Positions 5,392-10,910 of a DNA stretch of 14,816 nt are shown here, piece by piece. This DNA comes from Minisyncoccota bacterium (lineage in GTDB: Bacteria > Patescibacteriota > Minisyncoccia > Minisyncoccales > CG1-02-41-26): NCBI GenBank assembly GCA_028715435.1, contig JAQURU010000012.1, positions 1 through 14,816 of the forward strand, read 5' to 3'. The notes below the pieces were generated by a model. It was not told where the DNA came from. It saw only the letters and a list, made by a program, of their open reading frames with translations, and ran no database searches. A program made the translations under genes and the position numbers. Within the stretch, counting starts at the first letter, position 1; each line of letters starts with the position of its first letter.

Positions 5392-6240
5392 ATGGAGAAG
5401 AAAAGACTAGAGAAGTCCCGCGACGGCGGACTTATGGCGAGGGACGGCCGCAAGGTTGGTTTTCCGGACCGTAAGTTCGTCGGGGAAGTGGCTGGGTTAA
5501 AAGTCGGTGACGAGATAAATATCGAAATCACAGGTCAAAATTCAGCCGGCAGTGTCTTTTTTTGGCGATGGGTAAAGGACATCCCAAAAAAAGAGCTCCG
5601 TGTGGAATGGACCAACTCCGAGCCCATCGGAGTAACGGTTCGCATAATGGAGCCCGACGCATTAGGTGTCAACCAGTGCACCCAAGTAGCGTTGGCGAAA
5701 AACCAAAAAGAGGCCGATGAGCTTGGCATCGGCGAATCGGCAGAATGGCAAAAGTTCTGTCGAGAAGTTAAAGATTTGAAAGGGATCGCTGCTAAAAAAG
5801 CCGCGAGGTTGGCGAGCGATCCCGTGGTAATAAAGTGGGACGATTATTACCATAAAGTTTATGTCAGATGGTCCCACCAGCCCCCTCTGGAGGATGAGGG
5901 GCAGGGATTATCACTCTTGTTCTGGAAGGGTGATGATCTGTCGGGTTTAAATTCTAAGACTAAACAGATGGTCTTAGAATTACTTGCCGGATATGCCGGT
6001 ATGGAAGTAGTAGAATTTCGGCTTTCTACTACTAAAAATGATTACGGCGCCCCGGAAATGATAGTCGTGACGGCCGATGGGGCAGAACATTCTCTCGCGC
6101 ATAAAACCGCGCAGAGAATATTTCCAGATGAGTATAAAAAACTCATTTCGGAAGCCGGAATTAGTTTTTCTGAGCCTGTTCACGGGCTTGGACCATGGGA
6201 CGATTTTGACAGCGAAAAAAATCGTCTCTATCCAAAATAA
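5392..6240 (+). CDS. hypothetical protein of 282 residues
   Basis: ATG 5392 follows AGGAGG (5380-5385) by six bases. The protein is soluble, with no signal peptide or membrane helix. Residues 1-30 are basic. Residues about 28-60 look like beta strands (FVGEVAGLKVGDEINIEITG). The middle is helical, rich in Lys and Ala (about 100-145). The C-terminal half contains WDDYYHKVYVRW, LSLLFWKGDDLSG and a possible second alpha/beta unit. Codon use is visibly richer in G and C than in rnhB or rnc, consistent with transfer. It lies behind pseudoknot leader copy 2. I recognise no catalytic motif or family; it is the largest protein of the island. Confidence 0.78.
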   Translation: MEKKRLEKSRDGGLMARDGRKVGFPDRKFVGEVAGLKVGDEINIEITGQNSAGSVFFWRWVKDIPKKELRVEWTNSEPIGVTVRIMEPDALGVNQCTQVALAKNQKEADELGIGESAEWQKFCREVKDLKGIAAKKAARLASDPVVIKWDDYYHKVYVRWSHQPPLEDEGQGLSLLFWKGDDLSGLNSKTKQMVLELLAGYAGMEVVEFRLSTTKNDYGAPEMIVVTADGAEHSLAHKTAQRIFPDEYKKLISEAGISFSEPVHGLGPWDDFDSEKNRLYPK

Positions 6241-6280
6241 AAAAGTTGAGGGGGGTCTTTTAAAAACTCCCAAAAAAAGG

Positions 6281-6383
6281 ACGAGCGCAGATTTACTATC
6301 TGCCACTCGTCCCTATCACCAAGTTCATCGTTGCTTGCCTGCCCTGGACGAGCAGGCGAGCGAAGGGTGGGTTTAGTGATAGG
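6281..6383 (+). repeat. structured intergenic repeat, copy A
   Basis: ACGAG/CTCGT and AGAT/ATCT form a hairpin at 6281-6310. Next, CCTATCAC (6312-6319) pairs with GTGATAGG (6376-6383) around a stem of about 12 bp (TTGCTTGCCTGC with GCAGGCGAGCGAA). The sequence CGAGCGCAGATTTACT and the following CTCGTCCCTA recur at 8042-8077. A related CTATCACCAAG / GTGGGCTTAGAGATAGG pair occurs at 7320-7360. The role is unknown; it lies between genes. Confidence 0.55.
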
Positions 6384-6433
6384 ATTGTAGCTCTTAGTTT
6401 TATTTTAGAAAAACAAAAGAGGGGGTGTTAGGA

Positions 6434-6631
6434 ATGAGAGCAGATTATTGGTCTCATATTGCCGCGATTGAGCGGCAGAGACAGAGGCGTGAAGAGCGCC
6501 TCGGAGAAGAAGACTTCGTCGGAGCCTTGGGCTTCAGGCCAAAAAGGTCCGACAATGAGGAGAGGGAGGAATTTTATCTCCCACAACCAACCGCCGTCGC
6601 TATTGACGGCGCCAGAACATGGAGTTTTTGA
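6434..6631 (+). CDS. small hypothetical protein, 65 residues
   Basis: ATG 6434 is preceded by GAGGGGGTG about eight bases upstream and opens MRADYWSHIAAIERQRQRREERL. The N-terminal half is a highly charged Arg/Glu helix; the C-terminal half (LPQPTAVAIDGARTW) looks extended. A start at 6425 (MLG) is open but lies on the SD. The overlapping frame 6459-6707 lacks an SD. The stop lies in a 7-bp hairpin (6621-6637). No family is recognised. Confidence 0.6.
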   Translation: MRADYWSHIAAIERQRQRREERLGEEDFVGALGFRPKRSDNEEREEFYLPQPTAVAIDGARTWSF

Positions 6632-6680
6632 AACTCCAAAGTGGATAGGAACTCAAATTGCACCAAGTTCCTATTCCTTC
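6621..6680 (+). terminator. tandem hairpins at the end of the 65-residue gene
   Basis: GGAGTTT/AAACTCC (6621-6637, 3-base loop) is followed by ATAGGAACT/AGTTCCTAT (6645-6653 with 6666-6674) and a TCCTTCTTT tract. The second hairpin is the likelier terminator. Confidence 0.5.
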
Positions 6681-6689
6681 TTTAGTCTG

Positions 6690-7240
6690 AAAATAATTTT
6701 AGATTAAAGCAGGAAGATTTAAGCTGGTTTATTTATGGTCGCTGAATTGTTTGGGAAAAAATCGTAAATAATTCAGCGTTCATATTCTTCGTTAACACCA
6801 GTCGTTAAATGAATGTGGATGCGGGGCGTCAGTTTGGGCCAAACATCATGGGCCAATGAAGGCGGTCGTCCTCCCCCCGAAATCTGGGTCCAGTAGGGAA
6901 GGGGAATAAAAACCAAACGAAGCAATTTTCAAAAGCAAGCCCTGCTCCGGGTGTTTGGAGGATCTAGTATCCTCAATGAGTGAGATGTTTGGGCGCTCCA
7001 CTTGGCGCTTCCACGGAAGCAAATGCGGCCGCATTGTCAAGTGCCCCAGCTCTCTGTTTAAAAAGCTGGCTTTTGAAAACCCGGTTGAGTAGGAACACCG
7101 GGCAAAAAAATTCCTATATCACTATCCAATTTCTTTTATTGAGAGTAATTAATGGCACTGCTCCAATAAAAGAAGCTCAGTTTTGCTGAGTTCCTGTTCG
7201 CTGCTCGTAAGAGTTGGAACAAGAAAAGGAAATGATATCT
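6690..7240 (+). other. hairpin-rich region, possibly a large structured RNA
   Basis: No long gene is supported here. Visible pairings: GCTGAATT/AATTCAGC near 6740-6780; TTTTCAAAAGC (6926-6936) with GCTTTTGAAAA (7069-7079), a long-range closure; GAGGAT/ATCCTC around 6959-6974; CACTTG (6999-7004) with CAAGTG (7038-7043) enclosing GCTTCC/GGAAGC and AATGCG/CGCATT, a three-way junction; CCAGCT/AGCTGG and CCCGGT/ACCGGG after it; then TTCTTTTATTG (7131-7141) with CAATAAAAGAA (7164-7174) and CTCAG/CTGAG. The density suggests an ornate RNA, but no family is recognised and no transcript ends are defined. Confidence 0.4.
6976..7092 (+). CDS. possible 38-residue protein inside the structured region
   Basis: ATG 6976 opens MSEMFGRSTWRFHGSKCGRI and continues to TAG at 7090, with two Cys and a protein-like composition. 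GGAGG (6957-6961) lies 14 bases upstream but is buried in the GAGGAT/ATCCTC hairpin. The same DNA forms the three-way junction described for the region, so coding and RNA readings compete. Confidence 0.3.
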   Translation: MSEMFGRSTWRFHGSKCGRIVKCPSSLFKKLAFENPVE

Positions 7241-7319
7241 TTTTGCACGAAAAAAGTGTGGGGGGTGCTTCGCCAAGCTGAAATCACACTTGATGGCACC
7301 TTTGCATCCTCCATACTTT

Positions 7320-7366
7320 CTATCACCAAGCCCGAAATGTAAAGTTGTGGGCTTAGAGATAGGAAA
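7320..7366 (+). repeat. structured intergenic repeat, copy B
   Basis: CTATC (7320-7324) with GATAG (7358-7362) enclose AAGCCC/GGGCTT. CTATCACCAAG and GTGGGCTTAGAGATAGGA match copy A at 6313-6384 with few changes. The ORF 7293-7472 across it has no SD and is not supported. Confidence 0.45.
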
Positions 7367-7442
7367 GGCTTACGCTGAACTTGCCGAAGGGTTAATTCAG
7401 TTGTGGGATGTGATATTATCGAGTTGGCTTGTGGCTCGTTTT

Positions 7443-7484
7443 GTTCTTGTTGCTAATCTGTTATCAAGATAACAGACCAAGAAC
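7443..7484 (+). other. long hairpin
   Basis: GTTCTTG (7443-7449) pairs with CAAGAAC (7478-7484) and CTGTTAT (7458-7464) with ATAACAG (7469-7475). There is no T-run after it. The role is unknown. Confidence 0.5.
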
Positions 7485-7524
7485 GAAAGGGCCGCCTATA
7501 ATGTTTTTGGCGATTGCTAAAGCT

Positions 7525-7570
7525 TTGTGGGTTTAAGCCAGGCTCATAAACCCGAACGGGGAAAGGAGGC
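7525..7570 (+). promoter_or_regulatory. orphan Shine-Dalgarno behind a hairpin, possible dead cassette
   Basis: GGGTTT/AAACCC and CCCG/CGGG hairpins lead directly to AAAGGAGG (7562-7569), as for expressed genes of the island. However, the next ATG is 20 bases away and inside a terminator-like hairpin. A gene may have been lost here. Confidence 0.4.
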
Positions 7571-7587
7571 AAAAAAAGCACATAAAG

Positions 7588-7650
7588 AGATGTTGCGGGT
7601 AATTCTGCAAATGAACAGTCCGCAACATCTTTCCCAATATTTTTTGCGAT
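7588..7650 (+). terminator. hairpin followed by T-rich tract
   Basis: AGATGTTGCGG (7588-7598) and CCGCAACATCT (7620-7630) pair perfectly over 11 bp and are followed by TTCCCAATATTTTTT. A 30-codon frame from ATG 7590 runs through it without a usable SD. Confidence 0.6.
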
Positions 7651-7736
7651 ACTTATTTTCTAGCAAGCAAGTTGTTAGTTAAAAATAGCTGATAACTTGG
7701 TCGCCAGAAGACGACCCCTCCCTTCAGACGCGATCA

Positions 7737-7849
7737 ATTCATACGAGAGTATGAGTTGAATAATAGCGAGTGTGACCGAGAATCTTACTCAATGGTTGAG
7801 TAGGATTTTATAAAGCCCTCTTCAACACGGTCTGGAGAGGCAAAGGAGG
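7737..7849 (+). promoter_or_regulatory. pseudoknot leader RNA, copy 3
   Basis: A CATAC-gaga-GTATG hairpin (7740-7753) is followed by strand GACCG (7774-7778), a 12-bp hairpin (7781-7792 with 7796-7807), and a CCTCT/AGAGG hairpin (7817-7821 with 7836-7840). The loop of the last contains CACGGTC, whose CGGTC (7828-7832) complements the earlier strand. GGAGG follows four bases later. The order and spacing match copies 1 and 2, and the CACGGTC loop word is identical to copy 2, although the surrounding sequence has diverged. Confidence 0.55.
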
Positions 7850-7854
7850 ACAAA

Positions 7855-8028
7855 ATGGATAGAGTAATCAAAGAAGTCAGCGGAATCGTGTGGAGATTAA
7901 ACCACGATTTGGCTGACGGCCGTTCTTCAGTAGAAGGGCGGGAAGCAGAGTTAGAAGAGCTAGAACAGGCTCTTGAAAAACTCTGCGAAGCTCGAGAAAT
8001 ATTAAAGAAATATCAGTATAATATTTAA
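7855..8028 (+). CDS. small helical protein, 57 residues
   Basis: ATG 7855 follows GGAGG (7845-7849) by five bases. The protein begins MDRVIKEVSGIVWRLNHDLAD and ends in a Glu/Leu-rich amphipathic helix (residues about 26-53, ending REILKKYQYNI), probably a coiled coil. No membrane segment. It is short but has strong initiation signals and a structured leader upstream. No family is recognised. Confidence 0.65.
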   Translation: MDRVIKEVSGIVWRLNHDLADGRSSVEGREAELEELEQALEKLCEAREILKKYQYNI

Positions 8029-8041
8029 CGAGCTTCAAGGG

Positions 8042-8151
8042 CGAGCACAGATTTACTAATCTATTGCTCGTCCCTACACCCGAGTTAACCAGCCTTCGCT
8101 CTGCCGAGCTACGGCATGGAGAAGTAAGTTGATTGATTCAGTTGTGGGATT
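8042..8151 (+). repeat. structured intergenic repeat, copy C
   Basis: CGAGC/GCTCG (8042-8046 with 8066-8070) and AGAT/ATCT form a hairpin that repeats copy A (6281-6310). TCCC...ACA (8071 onward) can pair with TGTGGGA near 8143-8149. An inner irregular stem CTTCGCTCTGCC with GGCATGGAGAAG (near 8094-8126) takes the place of the inner stem of copy A. ATTCAGTTGTGGGAT also occurs at 7397-7411. Confidence 0.5.
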
Positions 8152-8191
8152 GATAGACTTTTATCTAAAAAAAGAAAGGAGGTGAATAAAG

Positions 8192-8614
8192 ATGAGAACG
8201 ACTATAATAATAGTCGTGGCTATGTTGCTGGCTGTCGCGTTGGTTCAGGCACAGCAGGTGGCGCAAGACCAGGAGCTGAGAGTTCGACTGGTTCAAGACC
8301 AAGCCAGAGTGGTTCGAGGACCGCAAGGGCCGCAAGGGCTTGTTGGACCTGCAGGGCCACAAGGCCCAGTTGGACCGCAAGGCCCAACTGCGGAGATTCC
8401 GTGGTTCACCTTGCTGTTGGTTGGCTTGACCTGCGCTGTGTTCGGCGGCTTGGTTGGTGCGGCATTGATGCTTGGATTTCATCATCCAGCGTATCAACAG
8501 CTACCGCCAGTGGCCCAACAGCCAACGGTTGTAGTTCCTCCAGTGTATGTAATAAACACTGCTGGACCACAACCTCAGCAGGCACCACCAGTAGCTGGCA
8601 ACCAGCAGGGTTAA
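8192..8614 (+). CDS. membrane or secreted protein with collagen-like triplets
   Basis: ATG 8192 follows a textbook AGGAGGTGA (8176-8184). The 140-residue protein has a hydrophobic N-terminus (residues 2-20, IIIVVAMLLAVALVQA), a possible signal peptide cleaved before QQ. A Gln/Val/Arg-rich segment follows, then eight Gly-X-Y triplets (residues 43-66, GPQGPQGLVGPAGPQ and on), a transmembrane helix (about 70-96, FTLLLVGLTCAVFGGLVGAA) and a Pro/Gln/Val-rich tail. Collagen-like stretches occur in bacterial surface proteins and phage fibres and trimerise. Eight triplets is short, so a trimeric stalk is inference. It is the last gene of the island. High GC in the triplets is partly forced by Gly and Pro codons. 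Confidence 0.75.
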   Translation: MRTTIIIVVAMLLAVALVQAQQVAQDQELRVRLVQDQARVVRGPQGPQGLVGPAGPQGPVGPQGPTAEIPWFTLLLVGLTCAVFGGLVGAALMLGFHHPAYQQLPPVAQQPTVVVPPVYVINTAGPQPQQAPPVAGNQQG

Positions 8615-8728
8615 TTGCAAACCCTGAATTGCAATAAGTTTTGTCACCGTTTTCCCTACATAATGGCGAGACTAAAAGCGGCAGAGCTTTCCGGTTATTA
8701 TTCCGAGACAAAAATAAAAACCAATTTA

Positions 8729-8763
8729 CTGGCTTGAGAAAGCGGCACGCTTTCTCAAGCCAG
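8729..8763 (+). terminator. hairpin with 15-bp stem
   Basis: Arms 8729-8743 and 8749-8763 pair perfectly around GGCAC. The tract after it is ATAAAAATTTATAAAT, not a clean T-run, so termination is possible but not certain. It precedes the larger hairpin at 8775-8850. Confidence 0.55.
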
Positions 8764-8774
8764 CATAAAAATTT

Positions 8775-8850
8775 ATAAATCCCTTTGATGGGGCGGGTAA
8801 GTGGCTGCTTTGCAGCTGCTTCTCCTCTCCGCCCCATCAAAGGGATTTAT
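8775..8850 (+). terminator. very long hairpin closing the island
   Basis: A perfect 22-bp stem (8775-8796 with 8829-8850) carries an inner 10-bp stem (AAGTGGCTGC with GCAGCTGCTT, two wobble pairs). The following bases are TGTTTCTGG. It could terminate island transcription or mark the element boundary. Region 8615-8728 holds no gene that I can support. Confidence 0.6.
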
Positions 8851-8872
8851 TGTTTCTGGTTGGGTTTTCCAC

Positions 8873-8900
8873 TTGACGGGGGGATTTTTATCACTACAAT
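8873..8900 (+). promoter_or_regulatory. promoter of khpA
   Basis: TTGACG (8873-8878) and TACAAT (8895-8900) are 16 bases apart, placing initiation near 8907. This gives khpA-trmD its own promoter, needed because the island separates it from rpsP. Confidence 0.6.
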
Positions 8901-8954
8901 AAAATTAAGTTTAAGAAATGGAAAGGTCGGCAAAGCGAATATGATCGCGATTAA

Positions 8955-9299
8955 ATGATTAGTAAGAAAGACAAAAAAGATAATATGACAAAAGAACCAG
9001 ATAAGGATTTCTTGGAGTTTCTAATTAAGTCCTTGGTTGACCATCCTGACGATGTTAAGGTTGACCGACGGGTTGACGAAATGGGCGTTTTATTAACGCT
9101 TACTGTTAATCCAGAGGATATGGGCCAAATCATTGGCAAGGCCGGTTCAACTGCCAGGGCTATTAGAAATCTTGTTCGCATCGTTGGCTTGAAAAATCAT
9201 GCCAGGGTAAACCTGAAAATTGAAGAGCCAGCAGGCGGAAGGGCTCCCAGAAGGATGGCCGAAGAAAAAAGAGGGGATTTAGAGGATTTAAACCTTTAG
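8955..9299 (+). CDS. khpA: KH-domain RNA-binding protein KhpA
   Basis: KhpA is a single KH-domain protein that binds RNA and, with KhpB where present, affects sRNA function and cell envelope growth. The motif QIIGKAGSTARAIRNLV holds the GxxG loop (G-K-A-G), preceded by FLEFLIKSLVDHPDDVKVD and followed by RVNLKIEEP. The protein is 114 residues from ATG 8955, or 104 from ATG 8985 (MTKEPDKDFLEF), which fits the usual length better. Neither has an SD. The acidic tail (APRRMAEEKRGDLEDLNL) is an extension. It normally lies between rpsP and rimM-trmD; here the island is upstream and rimM is missing. Confidence 0.92.
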   Translation: MISKKDKKDNMTKEPDKDFLEFLIKSLVDHPDDVKVDRRVDEMGVLLTLTVNPEDMGQIIGKAGSTARAIRNLVRIVGLKNHARVNLKIEEPAGGRAPRRMAEEKRGDLEDLNL

Positions 9300-9320
9300 T
9301 ATTTAACTCTTTAAAACAAG

Positions 9321-9359
9321 CAAAAACAATGTTAATATCTATTAACATTGTTTTTGTTT
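9321..9359. terminator. AT-rich terminator between khpA and trmD
   Basis: CAAAAACAATGTTAAT (9321-9336) pairs perfectly with 9341-9356 around ATCT. The right arm ends in TTTTTG followed by TTT. It looks like an intrinsic terminator or attenuator, twelve bases before the trmD start. Confidence 0.6.
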
Positions 9360-9370
9360 AGCTTAATTTT

Positions 9371-10078
9371 ATGAAAGTTGACATTATTACAATTTTTCCA
9401 GAGATTTTTGATTTTTATTTAAGCCAGTCCCTGATATCTAAAGCCCAGAAAAAGGGTGTTTTGAAAATAAAAGCGCATCAATTGCGGGATTTTACCACAG
9501 ACAAGCACCAAACAGTTGATGATAAGCCGTTTGGCGGGGGGCGGGGAATGGTGCTCAAAGTCGAACCAATTTTAAAAGCAATTCAGCTTTTAGAAAAATT
9601 CCAAGAAACAAGAAACAAGAAACAAACAAATTCAAAATTCAAAATTAAAAATTCAAAAATAATTTTATTTTCTCCGAGGGGGAAAAAGTTTAACCAAAAA
9701 ATGGCCCACGATTGGGCAAAACAAGACCAGCTTATTTTCATTTGCGGCAGATACGAAGCCATTGATGAAAGAGTGGCTAAAAATTTAGCCACAGATATTG
9801 TTTCAATAGGGGATTATGTTTTAATGGGCGGGGAATTGCCTGCTTTAGTGGCAATTGAAAGTGTGGCTCGGCTGTTGCCAGGGGCAGTTGGTAATTCAGA
9901 GGCCTTAATAGGGGAGCGCATAACAAATAAAGGCGGGTTTGTGGAATATCCCCAATATACCAGGCCTGAAGTGGTAGAAATAAAAGGCAAGAAGGCCAGA
10001 GTGCCCAAAGTTTTGCTTTCTGGAAACCATAAAGAAATTGAGAAATGGCGGGCTAAAAACAGCAAAATAATCCTGTGA
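9371..10078 (+). CDS. trmD: tRNA (guanine37-N1)-methyltransferase TrmD
   Basis: TrmD methylates G37 of tRNAs reading CNN codons and so prevents frameshifting. The 235-residue protein shows MKVDIITIFPEIFD, DKPFGGGRGMVLKVEP (51-66), FICGRYEAIDERV (123-135) and SIGDYVLMGGELPAL (145-159) of the SAM-binding trefoil knot, then YPQYTRPEV and LSGNHKEIEKWR. Residues about 77-96 (QETRNKKQTNSKFKIKNSK) are an extra basic loop before the IILFSPRG strand, absent from typical TrmD; its DNA (9598-9665) belongs to the AT-rich repeat family. The insertion is in frame, outside the active site. There is no SD. Confidence 0.96.
   Translation: MKVDIITIFPEIFDFYLSQSLISKAQKKGVLKIKAHQLRDFTTDKHQTVDDKPFGGGRGMVLKVEPILKAIQLLEKFQETRNKKQTNSKFKIKNSKIILFSPRGKKFNQKMAHDWAKQDQLIFICGRYEAIDERVAKNLATDIVSIGDYVLMGGELPALVAIESVARLLPGAVGNSEALIGERITNKGGFVEYPQYTRPEVVEIKGKKARVPKVLLSGNHKEIEKWRAKNSKIIL
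9598..9665 (+). repeat. AT-rich repeat element inserted in trmD
   Basis: A run of AAGAAACA words followed by AAATTCAAAATTC-type words. The reverse strand of the element at 11085-11176 has the same order (CCAAGATACAAGATACAAAC, then AAATTCAAAATTCAAAAC). In trmD it is translated in frame as QETRNKKQTNSKFKIKNSK. Boundaries are approximate. Confidence 0.65.
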
Positions 10079-10131
10079 TGCGCATAGCTGAATCATTGAA
10101 TAATCAGTTAAATTTTGATAAAGTAAACTAA

Positions 10132-10216
10132 GGGTGCGTCGGATAGTAGCAATTCCGTCTCTCTGTAAAAGAGATGCCTACGGGCTCCGCAGGTGCAAGT
10201 CCTGCCGCACCCACCA
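10132..10216 (+). tRNA. tRNA-Tyr (GTA)
   Basis: Acceptor GGGTGCG/CGCACCC (10132-10138 with 10206-10212), discriminator A and an encoded CCA (10214-10216). Anticodon arm TCTCT-CTGTAAA-AGAGA gives anticodon GTA (10165-10167). A 14-base variable arm marks it as class II, as expected for bacterial tRNA-Tyr. The T loop is TGCAAGT instead of TTCRANT, and the D loop (TAGTAGCAAT) has a single G instead of GG, so the usual 18-55 elbow pair is changed on both sides. The CCA end overlaps the ATG of the next gene. Confidence 0.88.
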
Positions 10217-10807
10217 TGCTTGAAAAAGAGCAATTAGAAAAATTATATAAAAGCCGGTTGTTCTGCAAAAGAAATCGCTGATAAATTTGGATATAGTGAA
10301 AGGAGAATTCGTTATTTCTTGAGCAAATATTCTATTCCAAGGCGTTCGATTAGTGAGGCAATTTATCAAAAAGCAAACCCTAGCGGAGATCCTTTTAGGA
10401 TTAAGAAATTGAAAAGTCGAGATGATTTTAAGCTTTTCTACACAAGTATTGGCTTGTATCTCGGCGAGGGCGATAAGAGAAATAAACACAATGTGAAATT
10501 AGTAAATAGCGAGCCTTATATTGTACGGATTTTTTTGAGGTTTTTAAGAGAAATTTGCGGAGTCAACGAACGAAAAATCAGAGCTTCGTTGAATATATTT
10601 AATGACGTAGATTTACAAAGGGCTGTAGACTTTTGGGTAAAAAGTATCGGGATTAAACGAGAGCAATTAACTGGAGTCATAGTGAGAGAAAGCAGAGGAG
10701 GAACATATAAAAATAAAAGTAAGTACGGCACTTTATCGATTTATGTTTCTAATATAAAACTTAAAAATATTTTGATAAGTTGGTGTAATGATTTTATAAA
10801 CATTTAA
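10216..10807 (+). pseudogene. LAGLIDADG-type homing endonuclease gene with a one-base frameshift
   Basis: The ATG (10216-10218) uses the last A of the tRNA-Tyr CCA. The first frame reads MLEKEQLEKLYK and stops 22 codons in. If one A of the AAAA run near 10247-10251 is skipped, the frame joins AGCSAKEIADKFGYSERRIRYFL, a helix-turn-helix that leads directly into the long downstream frame (TTG 10319 to TAA 10807, 162 codons). That frame holds GLYLGEGDK (a LAGLIDADG-like helix), then VKLVNSEPYIVRIFLRFL and RAVDFWVKSIGI, as in single-motif homing endonucleases. The extra A may be a real inactivating mutation, a programmed shift or a sequencing error. Homing endonucleases cut specific target DNA to spread their own genes. 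Confidence 0.65.
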
Positions 10808-10812
10808 AATTT

Positions 10813-10885
10813 GCCTATGTAGCTCAGTTGGCAGAGCGAACCCATGGTAAGGGTTAGGTCGCCGGTTCGATCCCGGCCGTAGGCT
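10813..10885 (+). tRNA. tRNA-Thr (GGT)
   Basis: Acceptor GCCTATG/CGTAGGC (10813-10819 with 10878-10884), D arm GCTC...GAGC, anticodon arm AACCC-ATGGTAA-GGGTT giving GGT, and a canonical T loop TTCGATC between GCCGG and CCGGC. Discriminator T. No CCA is encoded, unlike tRNA-Tyr upstream. Confidence 0.93.
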
Positions 10886-10910
10886 CTGAGAATAAAAATA
10901 AATTAAATGT

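Noticed and set aside
6459..6707. 82-codon ORF overlapping the 65-residue gene
   Set aside because: No SD, runs through two hairpins; the frame at 6434 has the better start signal.
7293..7472. 60-codon ORF (MAPLHPPYFL...)
   Set aside because: No SD, and parts of its DNA recur as structured repeats elsewhere in the island where no frame exists.
8182..8637. 151-codon frame and the long antisense frames 8165-8497 and 8406-8840
   Set aside because: Open only because of the Gly/Pro-rich composition of the collagen-like gene; the frame at 8192 has the SD, signal-like N-terminus and membrane helix.
4267..8850. CRISPR array or classical integron
   Set aside because: Repeats are few, irregularly spaced and diverged, with no cas or integron-integrase gene in the window; a GTTAGGC at 5310 alone is not enough for attC.
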